Below are positions 33,190 to 45,156 of a DNA stretch of 64,000 nucleotides, piece after piece. The notes beneath the pieces are model-generated. The model had not been told where the DNA came from and did not search any database. It worked only from the letters and a program-made list of their open reading frames with translations. How positions within the stretch are numbered: the first letter of the stretch is position 1; each line of letters starts with the position of its first letter. A program made the position numbers and the translations under genes. Origin of the DNA: Stenopsyche tienmushanensis (lineage: Eukaryota; Arthropoda; Insecta; Trichoptera; Stenopsychidae). The stretch is from contig WACJ01000105.1 in the NCBI GenBank assembly GCA_008973525.1, positions 558,001-622,000 of the forward strand, read 5' to 3'.

Positions 33190-34289
33190 CCCTTTGAGTA
33201 GTGAGCTAATTTAAAATCTTCATAGTCTTAGATGCTATATTTGCTTGTCCGCCACTTATCATTCGCATAAATCCACTTATCTGTCGGGACCGCAGCAGCG
33301 CGTATGAAGCTTATATTTAACACTCTCATCGCCCAACGTGAATGGGTGTTGTTTCTTACGGGGCCTAAATTCGATAGTCGCAGCGTAAATAATAGGAATA
33401 GCGATGCGGTATTAGAATGCACGGGATATGTAGCAAATCTTCTCTCTGTTATTAATTACTCTGTTTTTGGCCAAACTAACGAAAACAAAATGAAGATAAG
33501 CAAGTGCGAACAGACAAGGACAGCAAATTTCGAGATCGATCTCGAAAGATAGTTAGACAGTTGTCGTCTGGAAGATTGGTAAATCGTTATAAAAATACGT
33601 AACAGCGAGACACTGGATTTGCTTTTTGGAAACTATCTCCAGAACCTTCATTCAGGTGAAAAACATACTTTTTTTGCAAACATATCAGTATTTTTTTAAA
33701 CTCAAATAAAAAAATTCCAAAAACTTCTAGTAAGAGGATTGTTGTGGTCGAAAAATGTTAGGCTCAACAATAAAAATAAGAAAGCGAAAAAAGCGTTTCA
33801 TGGTTTAGAAATTAATATAAATTCTCAGGACAAATCTATAAGAAAAAATTGTATTCTTTGTTAAAAAAAAGATGAGACAAATTCTCGATCGCCAGGAAGC
33901 GAAAAAAAATATAAAAAGAGTTAAAATATTGTCCTAATTGTCCAAAATCACTTTGTGTATATTTGAATTGTTTAAATAAATATCATTCTATATAATATAA
34001 TTTTATATTTTATTTTAAACATAATTTTATGTATAGTTTACGTATATTTTGGTTATTTTCATTTTTATATCCTGTTATTATTTAATATTTGCACATGTCC
34101 ACATATCTGGTGGACGCGGCGACGAACGAGTTAATTGAATAAAGCTCTTCGTCTCTGTCTACCATGCACAGTTACCTAAATGCGCTACGTTTTATCCGTA
34201 TCTGTCTCTTTCCGAGCTCAACGTACAAAAGTGCTCTTAATGAATCACTGAATTCGCTCGCAAATAGGCGATCATCCTACCATACAGGT
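33190..34289 (+). mobile_element. piggyBac-type element, family C, flanked by TTAA
   Basis: TTAA at 33186-33189 and 34290-34293 bounds about 1.1 kb. The left end is CCCTTTGAGTAGTGAGC and the right end ATCCTACCATACAGG. A scrap near 33840-33900 encodes a CILC...RQILDRQEAKK segment like the C-terminal zinc region of piggyBac transposases. Same family as 47512, 54836 and 62009. Non-autonomous. Confidence 0.7.
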
Positions 34290-34294
34290 TTAAT

Positions 34295-36200
34295 TAATTT
34301 TATTTGAGATAATCAATCCTGTAATTTTGTATGAGCTCTATTTATTTTTTTAGATAAAATACGATAACGACATTAAAAAGATCATAAAGCAAATCATTTC
34401 AGTCAAAGGGCGATACAATAGAACTTCGGTTTGTTATATTTTAGATACGTCTTTATATTCTCGAGAGACCATAGAAATCCTTTAAATATGCCAATAAAAT
34501 GAGATTCGAGAATTTGTGCGTAATCCTAGAACCATTGGCATTATATAAAATCGTCCCTTTTGCATTAGGGTTGCGCAAGATGGTATAAAATTCGCCATAA
34601 TTATCGTAATCGAAATCTTTTTTGTTTCTCGGGGAGTGTATATTTTTTTGTGATCGGCTCTCAAATATTAATCGGCAATCTGCTTAAGGGAGTCACAAAT
34701 TTCATATGAATATCATAAATGCCATTACTGATATAATCCGCAATCCCAAAGGATCTGTAATTTATGGCTCCAGGATAACCAGCAATTTCTGCATACCTCG
34801 GAGAGATCTCGGATTGTTCCCATAAGGTTTTACGACGACTTTCAATATTGATGAAGCAATAAAGAACGAAATTCGTCTTATCGATTTGGAGCCCCCGATT
34901 TTAATGCCCCCAATAAAGATCCTTAAAATTCGATGTTGTGCGGGGATGGGCTCGGAGGTTCGGAGCATTTTTCGGTTGGAAGCCTTTATTAATTCGCGTC
35001 TCGTCTTTATCGGGGCTCTTTGAGAAGTTTTTAATTAACCCCATTGATTGATGGCGCATTTTTCATTTTTCGGTAATTGCTTTTCTTCCGCTTGCAGATA
35101 ATCGGTCGGAAAATATGGATCTTGAGTTTCGTCTGCTACATCAAGTTCGGTTGATTTGATCCTGGATGTAAATTCTGGAAGGCTTTTACGGTCGCGAGAC
35201 ATGAGCAATTGCTCGCTGACATTTCGATGATCAAGTGGAAACTTGGAAGCAACATTTTGTGATTTCGACAAGACGAACATGATCATATCCGGCACGTCAA
35301 ACTTATTTTAGTAAATATTGAATCCATCCCAAGAGCTTTGGGAAGTTTATTCATAGGGAAAAATAATTCAACATCGAAAGTATCAAATTAAATTCATGAA
35401 AATGTTCTATTATTACTGGAGGTCTTTTTATGAAAGAAAATATGTATTTTTACGTACCATAAAAGCTTGAAGGAAACGGGAAAATTATGAGTTTTACAAC
35501 AAGAGATCACTCTATCGAAGCTACTATATTTATACGTCGACAATTATAAGCAAGCTGGATGAAAGGTAGTTTTAAACCCTCTTTTTAATAATACTTCCCG
35601 TGACATAGCTTTGATTAAACTGGTATATGTATGCGAAACACGTATTCATTCAATACCGATTATTAAAACTTTTAATCATTTCCATGTATACTTCACAGAA
35701 AAAATAATAAAGCTCATAAAATGTCTAAAACTCCATGTTAAATGTCTGCATTGTGACTTTCTCAATGGTTAAACGTCCCGTAAAGATAATGCAGACAGAC
35801 CTCTTCTGTTACATTATATTAAAAGAGGACCCATTTTCTATGTCTCCATTACTTTGCTGGAAAAGCATTCGCAAAATTAAAATAAAACCCTTCTCTAACG
35901 ACTTTTTTAATGCTCATTCTTGTATTTTATGCATTATATAAATTTGCATATCATCAAATGAAAGACATAAGTCTTAACATCGATATAACTTTTGTGTCTA
36001 TATAAATTGAGATAATATTAAATCCATTTTTATATAATGCATAGCATTCTTATGTCATAAATGCATGCTGAACGAATAGTTGGGATGGTCGGTGGCAGAT
36101 ATATGATTTATCAATTGTAACTTAATACAAACGGCAACAAGCGTATCATGATAAAATGTATTGCAGTGGTTTCAAAACTTTAACTCATACTTATTTTTAT
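34295..36200. other. Sequence without recognised gene
   Basis: Includes an 86-codon minus frame (35035-35295) with plain composition but no known motif. Possibly unique host DNA. Confidence 0.35.
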
Positions 36201-36224
36201 CATTATTATTTTTCCACCATAAAA

Positions 36225-37013
36225 AAATATAAATATTCAGGATACAAACATTGATTTTTTTGTATGAGGATATTTCTTTCTGTGAGCTTTTGCTCTTCGA
36301 CAATTGTCAGCAATGTATTATATTCCTTCATTAAGGCAACACCACGCAATATCATTCACTATCCGCATAGAATGGACCATTTTCTTTGCATCCTTAAAAT
36401 CAGAGTCATTCTTCCAAGTTACAACATCTTTATTAAAAACCTGTGATGAGATACCCAGTATCTAGAAAAATTGTAAAAAAAATGCAAAAAACACCAACAA
36501 TTCCGACAAGATCCATAAATGGCGCAGTATTTTTTTCATGGCAACATTGGCCATTGTTTGGTTAATATTTTCAAAGGATACCAGGTCTTTTAATAACTGT
36601 AAGTCATTTCTTGGTGCGTCTAAATATCTAAAAGAGGCTTGAAACCAGTATTTTATATATATTACGACTGTGAAAAGGCAAATATCTTTCACTGCTTTCA
36701 TTTCCCTTTTTGTCAGTTTAAATTAAAAAAATCAAGTAACAAATAGCTTTAGCCATCCATTTAGCATGGTGAAGACCAGCAGGCCTTAATATTAGTTTTA
36801 TTTTTAATTAATAGATTCCCATAACTCCTTATGGACGCCATGATAAGTTGAAATAAGTATAATTGTGGAAACAAAAAGTGCGTGTTCTCGCTAATGAATT
36901 TGAAGTGAGGATCAGGGCAAGGCTCAAACTCAATACGTACCCGCAGGAAAGAATTTAGAAAGAGGGGAACTAGAGAATAGTTGACTGTAGTGATGTAGTG
37001 AGTCTTTCTGCAT
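36225..37013. repeat. Interspersed repeat, family B (copy 1)
   Basis: ATATTCAGGATACAA.. and, later, TATGGACGCCATGATAAGTTG through GAGTCTTTCTGCATGC match the copy at 59095-59420. This copy carries about 500 extra bases in the middle, including the minus frame at 36462-36701. Immediately to the right lies a family A repeat. Confidence 0.65.
36462..36701 (-). pseudogene. Uncharacterised transposon-associated ORF fragment
   Basis: 79 codons containing KAVKDICLFTVVIYIKYWF, APRNDLQLLKDL and KKILRHLWILSE. I have an impression of similar segments ("HLWYLSEEL") in repetitive uncharacterised proteins of insects and cnidarians, but cannot name the family. It sits within repeat B, which supports a mobile-element origin. 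Confidence 0.4.
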
Positions 37014-37272
37014 GCTCGTCGGATGTACGGGCGTCGAATAGAGAGAGAGAGAGATCTGGCTGCAGGAAGGACGACCTCCCGCAGCCAAGGCTAATCGACG
37101 ACTCTCCCGACTCTCGCCTCCTGCGCGTCACTACCCAACCGGCAACGGTGCACGCGCAAGAAGCGATCGGTCGGTAGGCGCTGTTAAAATAACACATTGC
37201 ACCTAAAGAGAGATGGAAGATGTCGCTGTTAATAGCGCTACTATGTGGGGATGGTAAAACGCCCACGCTACA
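37014..37272 (-). repeat. LTR-like interspersed repeat, family A (copy 3)
   Basis: Runs from about TCGTCGGATGTACGGGCG to CGCCCACGCTACA, with the shared GCTGCAGGAAGGACGACC and CGACTCTCCCGACTCTCG blocks. It is shorter at the left, where it abuts repeat B. It has GTTAATAGCG where copies 2 and 5 have the hairpin insertion. Confidence 0.65.
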
Positions 37273-37274
37273 CT

Positions 37275-40200
37275 AGCAAGGGATAGTTAAAACGCTAAAT
37301 AATAATAACGCGTTTATTGATGGTTTAATTCAATTTCTGTGTTCATGAATTTCGTCGCTTATCCATGTCTGCGAATGCGTTAATAAACCGGGAACACAAC
37401 AAAAAACTATATTGTACCATCGTAAATTTTATGACTTTTATATGGGGCTCGATAACTTTATAAAATGTGTATTCAGAGAGAAAAATGCAGTCAACTCTGA
37501 AAGTCGATCCTTGATCTAATTTATGAGGCATGAGCAAACAGCCAACCGGAAAAATACTTTATTAAAAATCGTCTGAAAAATCTAATATCAAAGGCAATAT
37601 CTTATGAGGACGGATAATTTCATCCTGCAAATTAAATTAAAATTTATTTTAGAGTCACATGCATCCGTGAAAATGTATATAATTTGACATTAAACTTCGA
37701 GTCGCAGAAATAATTTTGGATCGTGCGGGAAGATCCCATCTTCCGACGGCCAAGACTATTGGTCGACTCTAATTTTTTTCTCAAAATCTAATAAATTTCC
37801 TGCATAGATCAATAGCAGTTTTAGGCAAGGTTGTTATCTCCCATATGCTACACTATTATTTAAAAATGAAGATAGGGGTTTGACGAACGAAAAGCCTTTT
37901 AAAGAAAGTATAGTTGCAAATAAGCTATTCAAGTTCATCCTTAGCTTTTTTTGATTGCGTTAAAATATCAGGTCGTGATTGAGTGGAATTATTTCCGTGA
38001 AATATTTGTTTTGGTCCTGGAGGACTCGGGGTCATTTTTTCTCATAAAATGAAATGTCACGTGTAAAGGTCCAGGAGGGTGGCTTAGTAATTGGAGTGCG
38101 AACGTAATATATTGCACCGGGTCGTTCGATTGTTCCTGGGGTGACCTCTGAACGGTCATCCCTCATCGGCTAGACATTTTTGGCTCCGATGTGACAAACC
38201 CAGCAGGGACCAACATCGCGTGAAACACGTAGTGACATCGGATATTCTATTCAGCAGGTTGAACCTTTTCACGAATATTCCCCCGGCCGCCCATACAAAT
38301 GAGCGCACTCACGACACAATTTGGGCAACTCGAGCGGGTAACCTGACACGCCGCCCCTGAGCTTTCCCGGGAAGCCTCCTTTATTGAAAAGGCTTTTATA
38401 AGAAAGACTGATCCCTCGCTATTACCACCGGCGGTTTGGCTGCAGATTCGGCGGGATAGGCGAAGCGACGCTGCATATATGAGGATGGCCTCTGAAATAT
38501 TTTTGTCTTGGATATGCTGGAAAAACTCCGTCGAAATGTGTTATTGTCAACATTTGTTTGCGACAGACGGAAATGGGGATTTCAGATCCAATTTTTAGAG
38601 TGAGCATTTTTACTCCACCCCTTTCCACCAACGGGAAGAAATATTTTTACTCGGGAAACACCAACCCATATAACCTTCAATATTATCGACGTGGCCATTT
38701 AAGTAATGCTTTAAAATATTATCTTTAATTGCATCTTAATACATACCGCCCGTCGCAAACAAGTGTTAATCAATAATAGCTTTAGCTGTGAACAGACATG
38801 TTCTTCCCGCTGGCTCCCAAGTGGTCTCGCAGCTGAGATCTCTCTCTTGGCTGAAAATAAAGATCATGGACAAGAACGTCGACTATACAATATTTATTGA
38901 TCATCTTCTTCTTTCTTTCGGTTCGTTTTTAATCAGATCGAAGAAGAGACGTCGAATGGTGGATGAAGATCAACAAAGTAAACAAAATACAGCCGATTCA
39001 AATTCAAAGTCATTCTAGAATACATACATCAAGTCAAATACAATAGTTATTTAAATAGTTTATTATCAAAATAGTGTCGCTCTATGCTTGTACTCTTTCA
39101 AATATAAATCAATCACACCCACAACCGCTTACATTATTCATGAAATGGGGGAGATCACAAGACAGTTTAGTATCTAAAAAAAATGATTGAATAGATACTT
39201 TCGCTCCAAATTCAAATATAATACGAACATTTTTTGAATCTCAGATTAATTCCTATGTATCCCATCTGAAAGAATATGCGGCGAGTGTAGCCAAATTTAA
39301 GCAAAACGTTATCGTGCTTGGGGGGGAAAAAAGGTTAAACTTCTCACTATAATGCCCTTTGATAATAAATAAAACATCCCTCAATATGTTTGTACAAAAA
39401 ATTGGACCGCCAAGAAAAAATTCGATTTGACGAGAATCGTTCCGAAATGTCAACTTGTATTTCATACATAATACCCCCCCTGGATGTGTATCAGAAGAGA
39501 TTGATTTTCACTTTGTGGGGAAGAAAAAATGAAGAAGCCAACATTGAGGTGAGAGCAACGGCACGTGATATTTTCAATTTTATTGGAATTATGTGTTTTC
39601 AATAGGCGTCCGGAATTCAAAGGGATATTCCCTTTTTTATTGCACACCATCCAGAGGTTCAGAAATTTCCATCTTCCTTCCGTTCACTTATGAACGGCAA
39701 TATCATCTCAAAAATTGCAAAAAAATAAATTCATTGCAACTGAGAGATTTCAATGCTGCTCTTTACGTATTTATTTTATATTTGCATACATCTTGAGTAG
39801 AAAAAATAAATCTCTTCTCTCTGAATCGGCACTCAGGACAGTAATAAAGCTCATCTCTCTCCGCTGGAGTTAAGATGCTTCTTTTTGTTGTATTAACAAT
39901 GGAGTAATGTAAGCGAGATGACCGATATTTTAAGTATTGTACTTGAAGAAGCTAAATTCGGAATTTATTCTAAAAAAAAACAAATTCCTAACAAAATATA
40001 AGCATCGCTTATAGCTTTCAAAGTCTTCATCTCAGTATTACCGGCGTTCAATATATTTTTCTTAAGCAGTGCAAAATAAAAAACCAATAGAGAAGCTTTC
40101 CTTCAACCATATAAATCCACCAAAGCAAAGATATAAGCTATCGTCCACCTTTAAGACTTCATGAAGCTTTGGATAAAGTTTTACGAGAGCTTTCCAAATA

Positions 40201-40860
40201 AAAATCTACGATTTTTGAAATCACTTACAACTTAGGTATACAACCAGAAGCTGTATTCATATTAAAATCTTGATTTAAACCCTTATGATCAATAGATTTT
40301 TTTTAAAATATGGCAAAATGCATACAGTTTTTTATCTTTTTTAATAAACCAAATACGTTTTTTAATACTCAGTGATATTCGATATTTTGTAACAAAGGAT
40401 GGACCAGGACGAGCTTTCACAGATTTAAATTTGGAACGCAATTGTTCCATTGAAAATTCGTCTGTCTATCTATAACGTGTTATTATGAATAGAGTTCAAT
40501 AACCAGATATATATTACTGAAAATCTCAGAGCTTTATTTGGTATAATTTATTATTTAATACTTTGAATCAACCTAATTTTAGTCAAAATCTATTATTATT
40601 CTGATGTTAAATATAGTTCATAACATTTCAATGTTGACAAAGGAAACCCTTCAACTTCCAGGATTAATTTGTTTCAAATATTTCAAAGTAGAAAGATCTC
40701 ATCAGAAATCACAATAATAGCTTTTATAAATAAATATATTTTTGAGAAGTATATACGTTTGCTTGAAAGATTAACTGAAAATAAATAGATCCTATTTAAT
40801 TGTTAAAACTTATATTATCTGTATCCATTTATTTGGTTCTGTCTTAATATCAAAAACATC
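37275..40860. other. Sequence without recognised gene
   Basis: GC-richer parts at 38030-38480 stand out from the AT-rich surroundings, but no frame is convincing. Nothing else recognised. Confidence 0.35.
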
Positions 40861-41058
40861 GAAAACTATAAAAATATTTTTCCTTAGTTTAGGACATATT
40901 CGAAATATTTCGTCAGGGTTGGCACAAACAGAAATTGTCAAAAATATCAAATTTATTCAAAAATATAAATGATTTATTTTTAATAGATAAAAAGTAAGCA
41001 AACTTTCAAAATATTTACAGTGTGAATAGTCATAACTGGTTGGGAATATTCCGAAATA

Positions 41059-41245
41059 TTTTTTTTTTGAGGTGGCTTTTAGCGATCCCTTTTTTATGGT
41101 ATCATTACCAACCATTTTGACATGTTTTTCATGGCATATATATGTTTTTAAAAATGTGGTTGCCAGCCACATCTCCTGTGGGATTCGAACCCAAGATGAT
41201 AGGGTTACGAGTCCAACCGCTTAACGCGGGACTACCTACGGGTAC
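41059..41245 (-). mobile_element. tRNA-derived SINE inserted in piggyBac copy 1
   Basis: The minus strand has a tRNA-like head with a perfect B box (GGTTCGAATCC, 41176-41186), an A-box-like GTTAAGCGGTTGG and an anticodon-loop-like CTCGTAA (CGT, threonine by position). The acceptor and anticodon stems do not pair well, so it is no functional tRNA. A body of about 110 bp and an A-tail (T-run at 41059-41068) follow. It replaces sequence present in piggyBac copy 2. Confidence 0.6.
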
Positions 41246-41276
41246 AAAAAGATAAAACTTTTATACATTCAAAAAG

Positions 41277-41810
41277 TTGTACGTCGATGAACTCTTCAAA
41301 GGGAGACTACTCTTCAAACAGTACAATCCGTCGAAAAGAATCCGCTTTGGCATTAAGTTTTTTGTTTTGTGTGATTGCAAAAGCGGAATTGTTACGGACT
41401 TCATCATTTATACTGGAACCACTACGGAGCTAAACAAAAACTACAATTTGAGTGTTAGTGGAAACATAGTAATGACACCATATTTGAATAAAATCACGTA
41501 TTATATGTGGATAATCGGTATACCAGTCCAACTTTGTTTCAAACGCTACATTCGTTTTAAACCGATTGCTGTGGAACCGTGCGAAAAAATCGGATTGGTT
41601 ACATTTAATAGAATATTGGCCAAAGGTGAAACGGAAATTTACCACACAAAAAATAATAAAATGTGGAAAGGCAAGCGAGAAGTGACGATGCTATCCACAA
41701 TGCACTCAGGAAATATAATCGCATCAAACAAATTAGATCGACACAGTGGCGAGTCCATAATGAAACCTGAATCAGCTATAGGCTATACGAGAAATATAAT
41801 ATATGTATGA
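41277..41810 (+). pseudogene. piggyBac transposase fragment (catalytic region)
   Basis: 177 codons of DDE_Tnp_1_7 type: a DELFKGRLLFKQYNPSKRIRFG block with the first catalytic aspartate, VLCDCKSGIVTDFIIYTG, MTPYLNK, and KGKREVTMLSTMHSG. The segment with the second aspartate (VDNW in active relatives) is lost to a frame change (YYMWIIGI). The frame ends before the third catalytic residue. It cannot encode an active enzyme. Confidence 0.85.
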
Positions 41811-41939
41811 TTGACAGACATAGAAGTGATGCAAAAAAGTTTTTTTCCATCTCGTCGATTTATGTATACTAAATTCATACTTTGCATTTTGAGAGAAAAC
41901 AGGGAAGCATATCACACTTGGTGATTTTCAGCTTGTAGC

Positions 41940-42885
41940 TAGGGAATCCAATCCCGAGATCCGGGATCCCGGGATCCCGGACAGTTTTAGGTACTTAAGA
42001 ATCCCGGGATTAGAAAACGTAATCCCGAAAATCCCGGGATTGAAATTTTTATCTAACAGAAATCGTACACCTCACCAACACGATGAAGGCTACTAAATCG
42101 AGATATTCCCGACGAAATCTGAACGCTTGGAAACAATGGCGTAATTACTAATTGGTGAACTTAGGCGACGCATAGGAGCAGTGACTGTCTAATCTATGTA
42201 TACATATATAGCGTACATGTATGTTTTTCAAATTGTTATAGTAACTTTTCCCTACCGGTGATGTATTTACTACACCTCGACGAATAATGGGAATATCGAT
42301 ATGAAATATAATAAATACAGGGTTCAGAATGTTTGTGTTCCTCCGTAATATAATTACAAATCACATCAAAGTATTATAGTATATAAGTATTCATCTGCAG
42401 CGACGGAAATAAATAATTTGTCAGGAAATCGGAAATTTTGCGATTTTTAGTCCGTGTCTCAGCAGAAAAGAATTTTATCAGTCACATTGATGGTCTTATA
42501 CGAAAACGAAGGCCCACGCGATCATCAACTCGAACTAGCATTTAAATATCTGATGACGATACCTCCAACGAGTGTGGAAGCTGAGCGTGCATTTTCAGCA
42601 GCAAGTTGTCTGACTTCCAAAATCAGATCCAGACTAAATGACGAAACACTAATGTTTAATGTTAATGTTACTTCGGGCATATTTTCAAAATAATATTTGA
42701 ATTTTTTAGTGTTTTATTAATCTATTTTTGAATTGTATTTTTATCTTTTTTTAAGTAAATAAAATTCTTTGGCCTTCAAGTGATTTTTTATATTGAACAA
42801 ATGGACTTATTAGTAATTTTTGATCATATTCATCAAGGTAATTTCTTAAAATATTGAAAATCCCAATCCCGGGATCCCGGGACTG
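41940..42885 (+). mobile_element. hAT-family element inserted in piggyBac copy 1
   Basis: About 945 bp separate sequences that are joined in piggyBac copy 2 (GCTTGTAGC and TTCAAATACATT). The ends carry repeated ATCCCGGGAT units (41950-42050 and 42862-42885), unusually GC-rich for this window. The frame at 42454-42693 encodes the hAT dimerisation block IPPTSVEAERAFSAASCLTS. An inverted second copy lies at 50985-51610. The 8-bp target duplication is not clear. Confidence 0.75.
42454..42693 (+). pseudogene. hAT transposase C-terminal dimerisation fragment
   Basis: 79 codons ending in IPPTSVEAERAFSAASCLTSKIRSRLNDETL, split here as the signature of the hAT C-terminal dimerisation domain. No catalytic domain precedes it. 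It ends with a TAA at 42691-42693. Confidence 0.85.
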
Positions 42886-42899
42886 GTCCTTCAAATACA

Positions 42900-43147
42900 T
42901 TCTCCTATTCAAAAAACTTCAAGAAAATATAAGAGTAGAGATTTAAATTTTCGCTTAAAAGGACAAAAACAACCATTTATTAACTGATGTGGAAAAAGTC
43001 TTCGATGTAAAAAGGAAGAGATGCGTTGTGTGCCTTGCTTCAAAAAAAGGGCAGGAAACAAAATTCGCGTGCGAAAATTGTAAAATCCCACTCTGCCCAA
43101 CGACTTGCTTCAAAGCATACCACACCCAAAATGATTATTATGTATAA
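42900..43147 (+). pseudogene. piggyBac transposase C-terminal zinc domain
   Basis: The reading frame ending at the TAA 43145-43147 encodes RKRCVVCLASKKG, FACENCKIPLCPTTCF and KAYHTQNDYYV, which form the cysteine-rich C-terminal domain of piggyBac transposases that binds the element ends. It belongs to the fragment at 41277, from which it is cut off by the hAT insertion. Copy 2 has lost this part. Confidence 0.8.
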
Positions 43148-43289
43148 TAATACAATATGTGTATTTTTGTTACTATAAAATTATAACATTTCAAATTTAA
43201 CAAACGTTGATGTAAGATTTTAAATTTCTTAAATATTTGTGTGGCAACCCTAATAAAAATCAAGTGTCGTTTTTTCATGCAAATTATGT

Positions 43290-44790
43290 CTTATGTTTTT
43301 GTAATTATTTTTATTCATAACGAATATTCTTTTTATTCATTATATATGTCATTTATGCCTTTTCATTCATAACTATTTTCATCCAGTCTGATATAGCCGT
43401 ATAAAAAATATTTGCAACCCTGAATAGTGTCGTGTGATATTTTCAGTCAATAAAACACGTTTAACCCTGTGGCTCACTACGATAAGTACCAATCCATGCA
43501 TTAAATTGACAACCGGTTCCTTTTATTTCGGCATTCTACCCCCTTGTATTTCGGCAATATTATGTGTCTGTTTAATTTATTTTTAATCAGACCATTAATG
43601 GTGGATTAATTTTTCATCTGGATGTACTCATCCATCATGGCTCGACTGTCAAAAGTTTTCTAATACCTCCGTTAAAATTCATCCCCGAGCAACTGTCAAG
43701 ATGTAATTATTTTTAAATAATTACTTCATTAAAGCGGTTAAAGAGGGATGAATTTCGGCGAAGTTTGATTAAATCCGTTAAAAATATATTTATTTAGTTA
43801 CATGGAATTATGTAACTGAATCGCCTTGGATGAAAATGCAAGAAGGGATGACCTACTTGCATTTCCAGTAATCAAATGTGTTCCAAGACATATGGGGTGG
43901 AAACAATAGAAAGCTTTCATGTGGCTGGGCTTTGTGCTTTCCAAAGATAATGCCTCAAGCTTTTGAAGTAAGTTTCCACCCCGGGATAGATTTCTATATG
44001 GTCAATAAATCTCTTGTGATACCCAATTTTCGACTTACATTTTAAATCTGAATATATTTTGTTGCGTGTGAATCATTTTTTTTGCGAAGATAGCATCAGC
44101 AAAACGTTCGAAAAACTTATATCCTTACTAAAATATAATATCCTGTGCTGAAAATTGCTTGTTGATTCCATCCCCCCGGGGGGTTGTTAAATTTCCTGAA
44201 AATCGTTTTTGTGATGCTGCGCGTGCAAATGCAGCAAAGAAAATTTATGTTAATTATTTTGCTTCGTGCTAAATACTCAAAATAATGAAACTTTCAGCCA
44301 TATATGAATAAACGAGCTTTTGATAGCTTACGTGCTTAAAGTTGGTCTCGTTAAAGCTTTGTTTATTGTTTTTTTCCTGACGCATTTAAGCGCCTTTTGT
44401 TCTCAAAGATAGCCGGTTGATTAAAATAGATCATAAAAACTTGAAGCGACGGTTTTATATGGATGAAAAAAGTGCTTTTTTAAAATTAATTAACCGGCTT
44501 TCTAAGCTGTGTACGGATAATTAAAAATGGAATATTTAATCTCCGAATGGTATTAAATAATACGGATCAGATTTCATAAAGCACAGGGATTATTAATCAT
44601 TTTGTTAATTAGCCGAGGAATTATTATACGTATACTTCGATATTAACAGAGAAAAATTCCTATTCCTAAATAGCTTCATATTACATCGATACGTTCAATG
44701 ACGATGTATGGATTTACCACTTTGCTGATAAGTTATGTATAGGGGTCGCAAGTGTCAGGGTTGTTAAAAATATTTTTTTTCAATGTTTTG
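43290..44790. other. Sequence without recognised gene
   Basis: AT-rich, only short frames. Nothing recognised. Confidence 0.4.
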
Positions 44791-44796
44791 TAATAT

Positions 44797-45113
44797 TACA
44801 TATCTCCATATCACGAACTCTGTAAAAAAATTTGGTTAATATTCGCAAAGTTTTTTTTATGCGATTTTTGCTACATTTCATCACATTGATTTGAAGTTAT
44901 GCGGTTTTTAAAAATGACGGAACCCTCAGCCCTTTTCCGTGATTTGCACAGTCTCCAGATCACGACCGATTGTGACCACAGATTAAAAAGTTATAAGAAC
45001 TTAATGTTAAAATTTTGGGTATTTTTTCAAAATGTTGAAAATCGCATAAAAAAAACTTTGCGAAAATTAACCCTTAATTTTTTACAGAGTTCGTGATATG
45101 GAGATATGCAATT
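44797..45113. mobile_element. Inverted-repeat MITE with about 74-bp arms
   Basis: Arms 44797-44870 and 45040-45113 are about 90% inverted copies (CATATCTCCATATCACGAAC.. and GCAAAGTTTTTTTTATGCGA). The 170-bp centre encodes nothing. It sits next to the Tigger fragment and may derive from that family. Confidence 0.75.
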
Positions 45114-45156
45114 CTTAAGCTCTTGCTGGAATTTGAAAGCACGTTCAGAATTTGAG

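Larger units (their letters stand above)
40862..43285 (+). mobile_element. piggyBac-like transposon copy 1, interrupted twice
   Basis: The left part (40862-41058) and the right part (43200-43285, GTGTGGCAACCCTAATAAA) match copy 2 at 56588-57808. Short inverted sequences AGGGTTGGCACA and TGTGGCAACCCT lie near the ends. Transposase pieces at 41277-41810 and about 42900-43147 are separated by a hAT insertion (41940-42885). A SINE interrupts the N-terminal part (41059-41245). Confidence 0.8.

Noticed and set aside
35035..35295. 86-codon minus frame of ordinary composition
   Set aside because: It has no family resemblance, no partner exon and no repeat context. I could not tell a host exon from chance.
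41172..41245. Functional tRNA-Thr gene
   Set aside because: Acceptor and anticodon stems fail to pair and an A-tail follows, so it is called a SINE.
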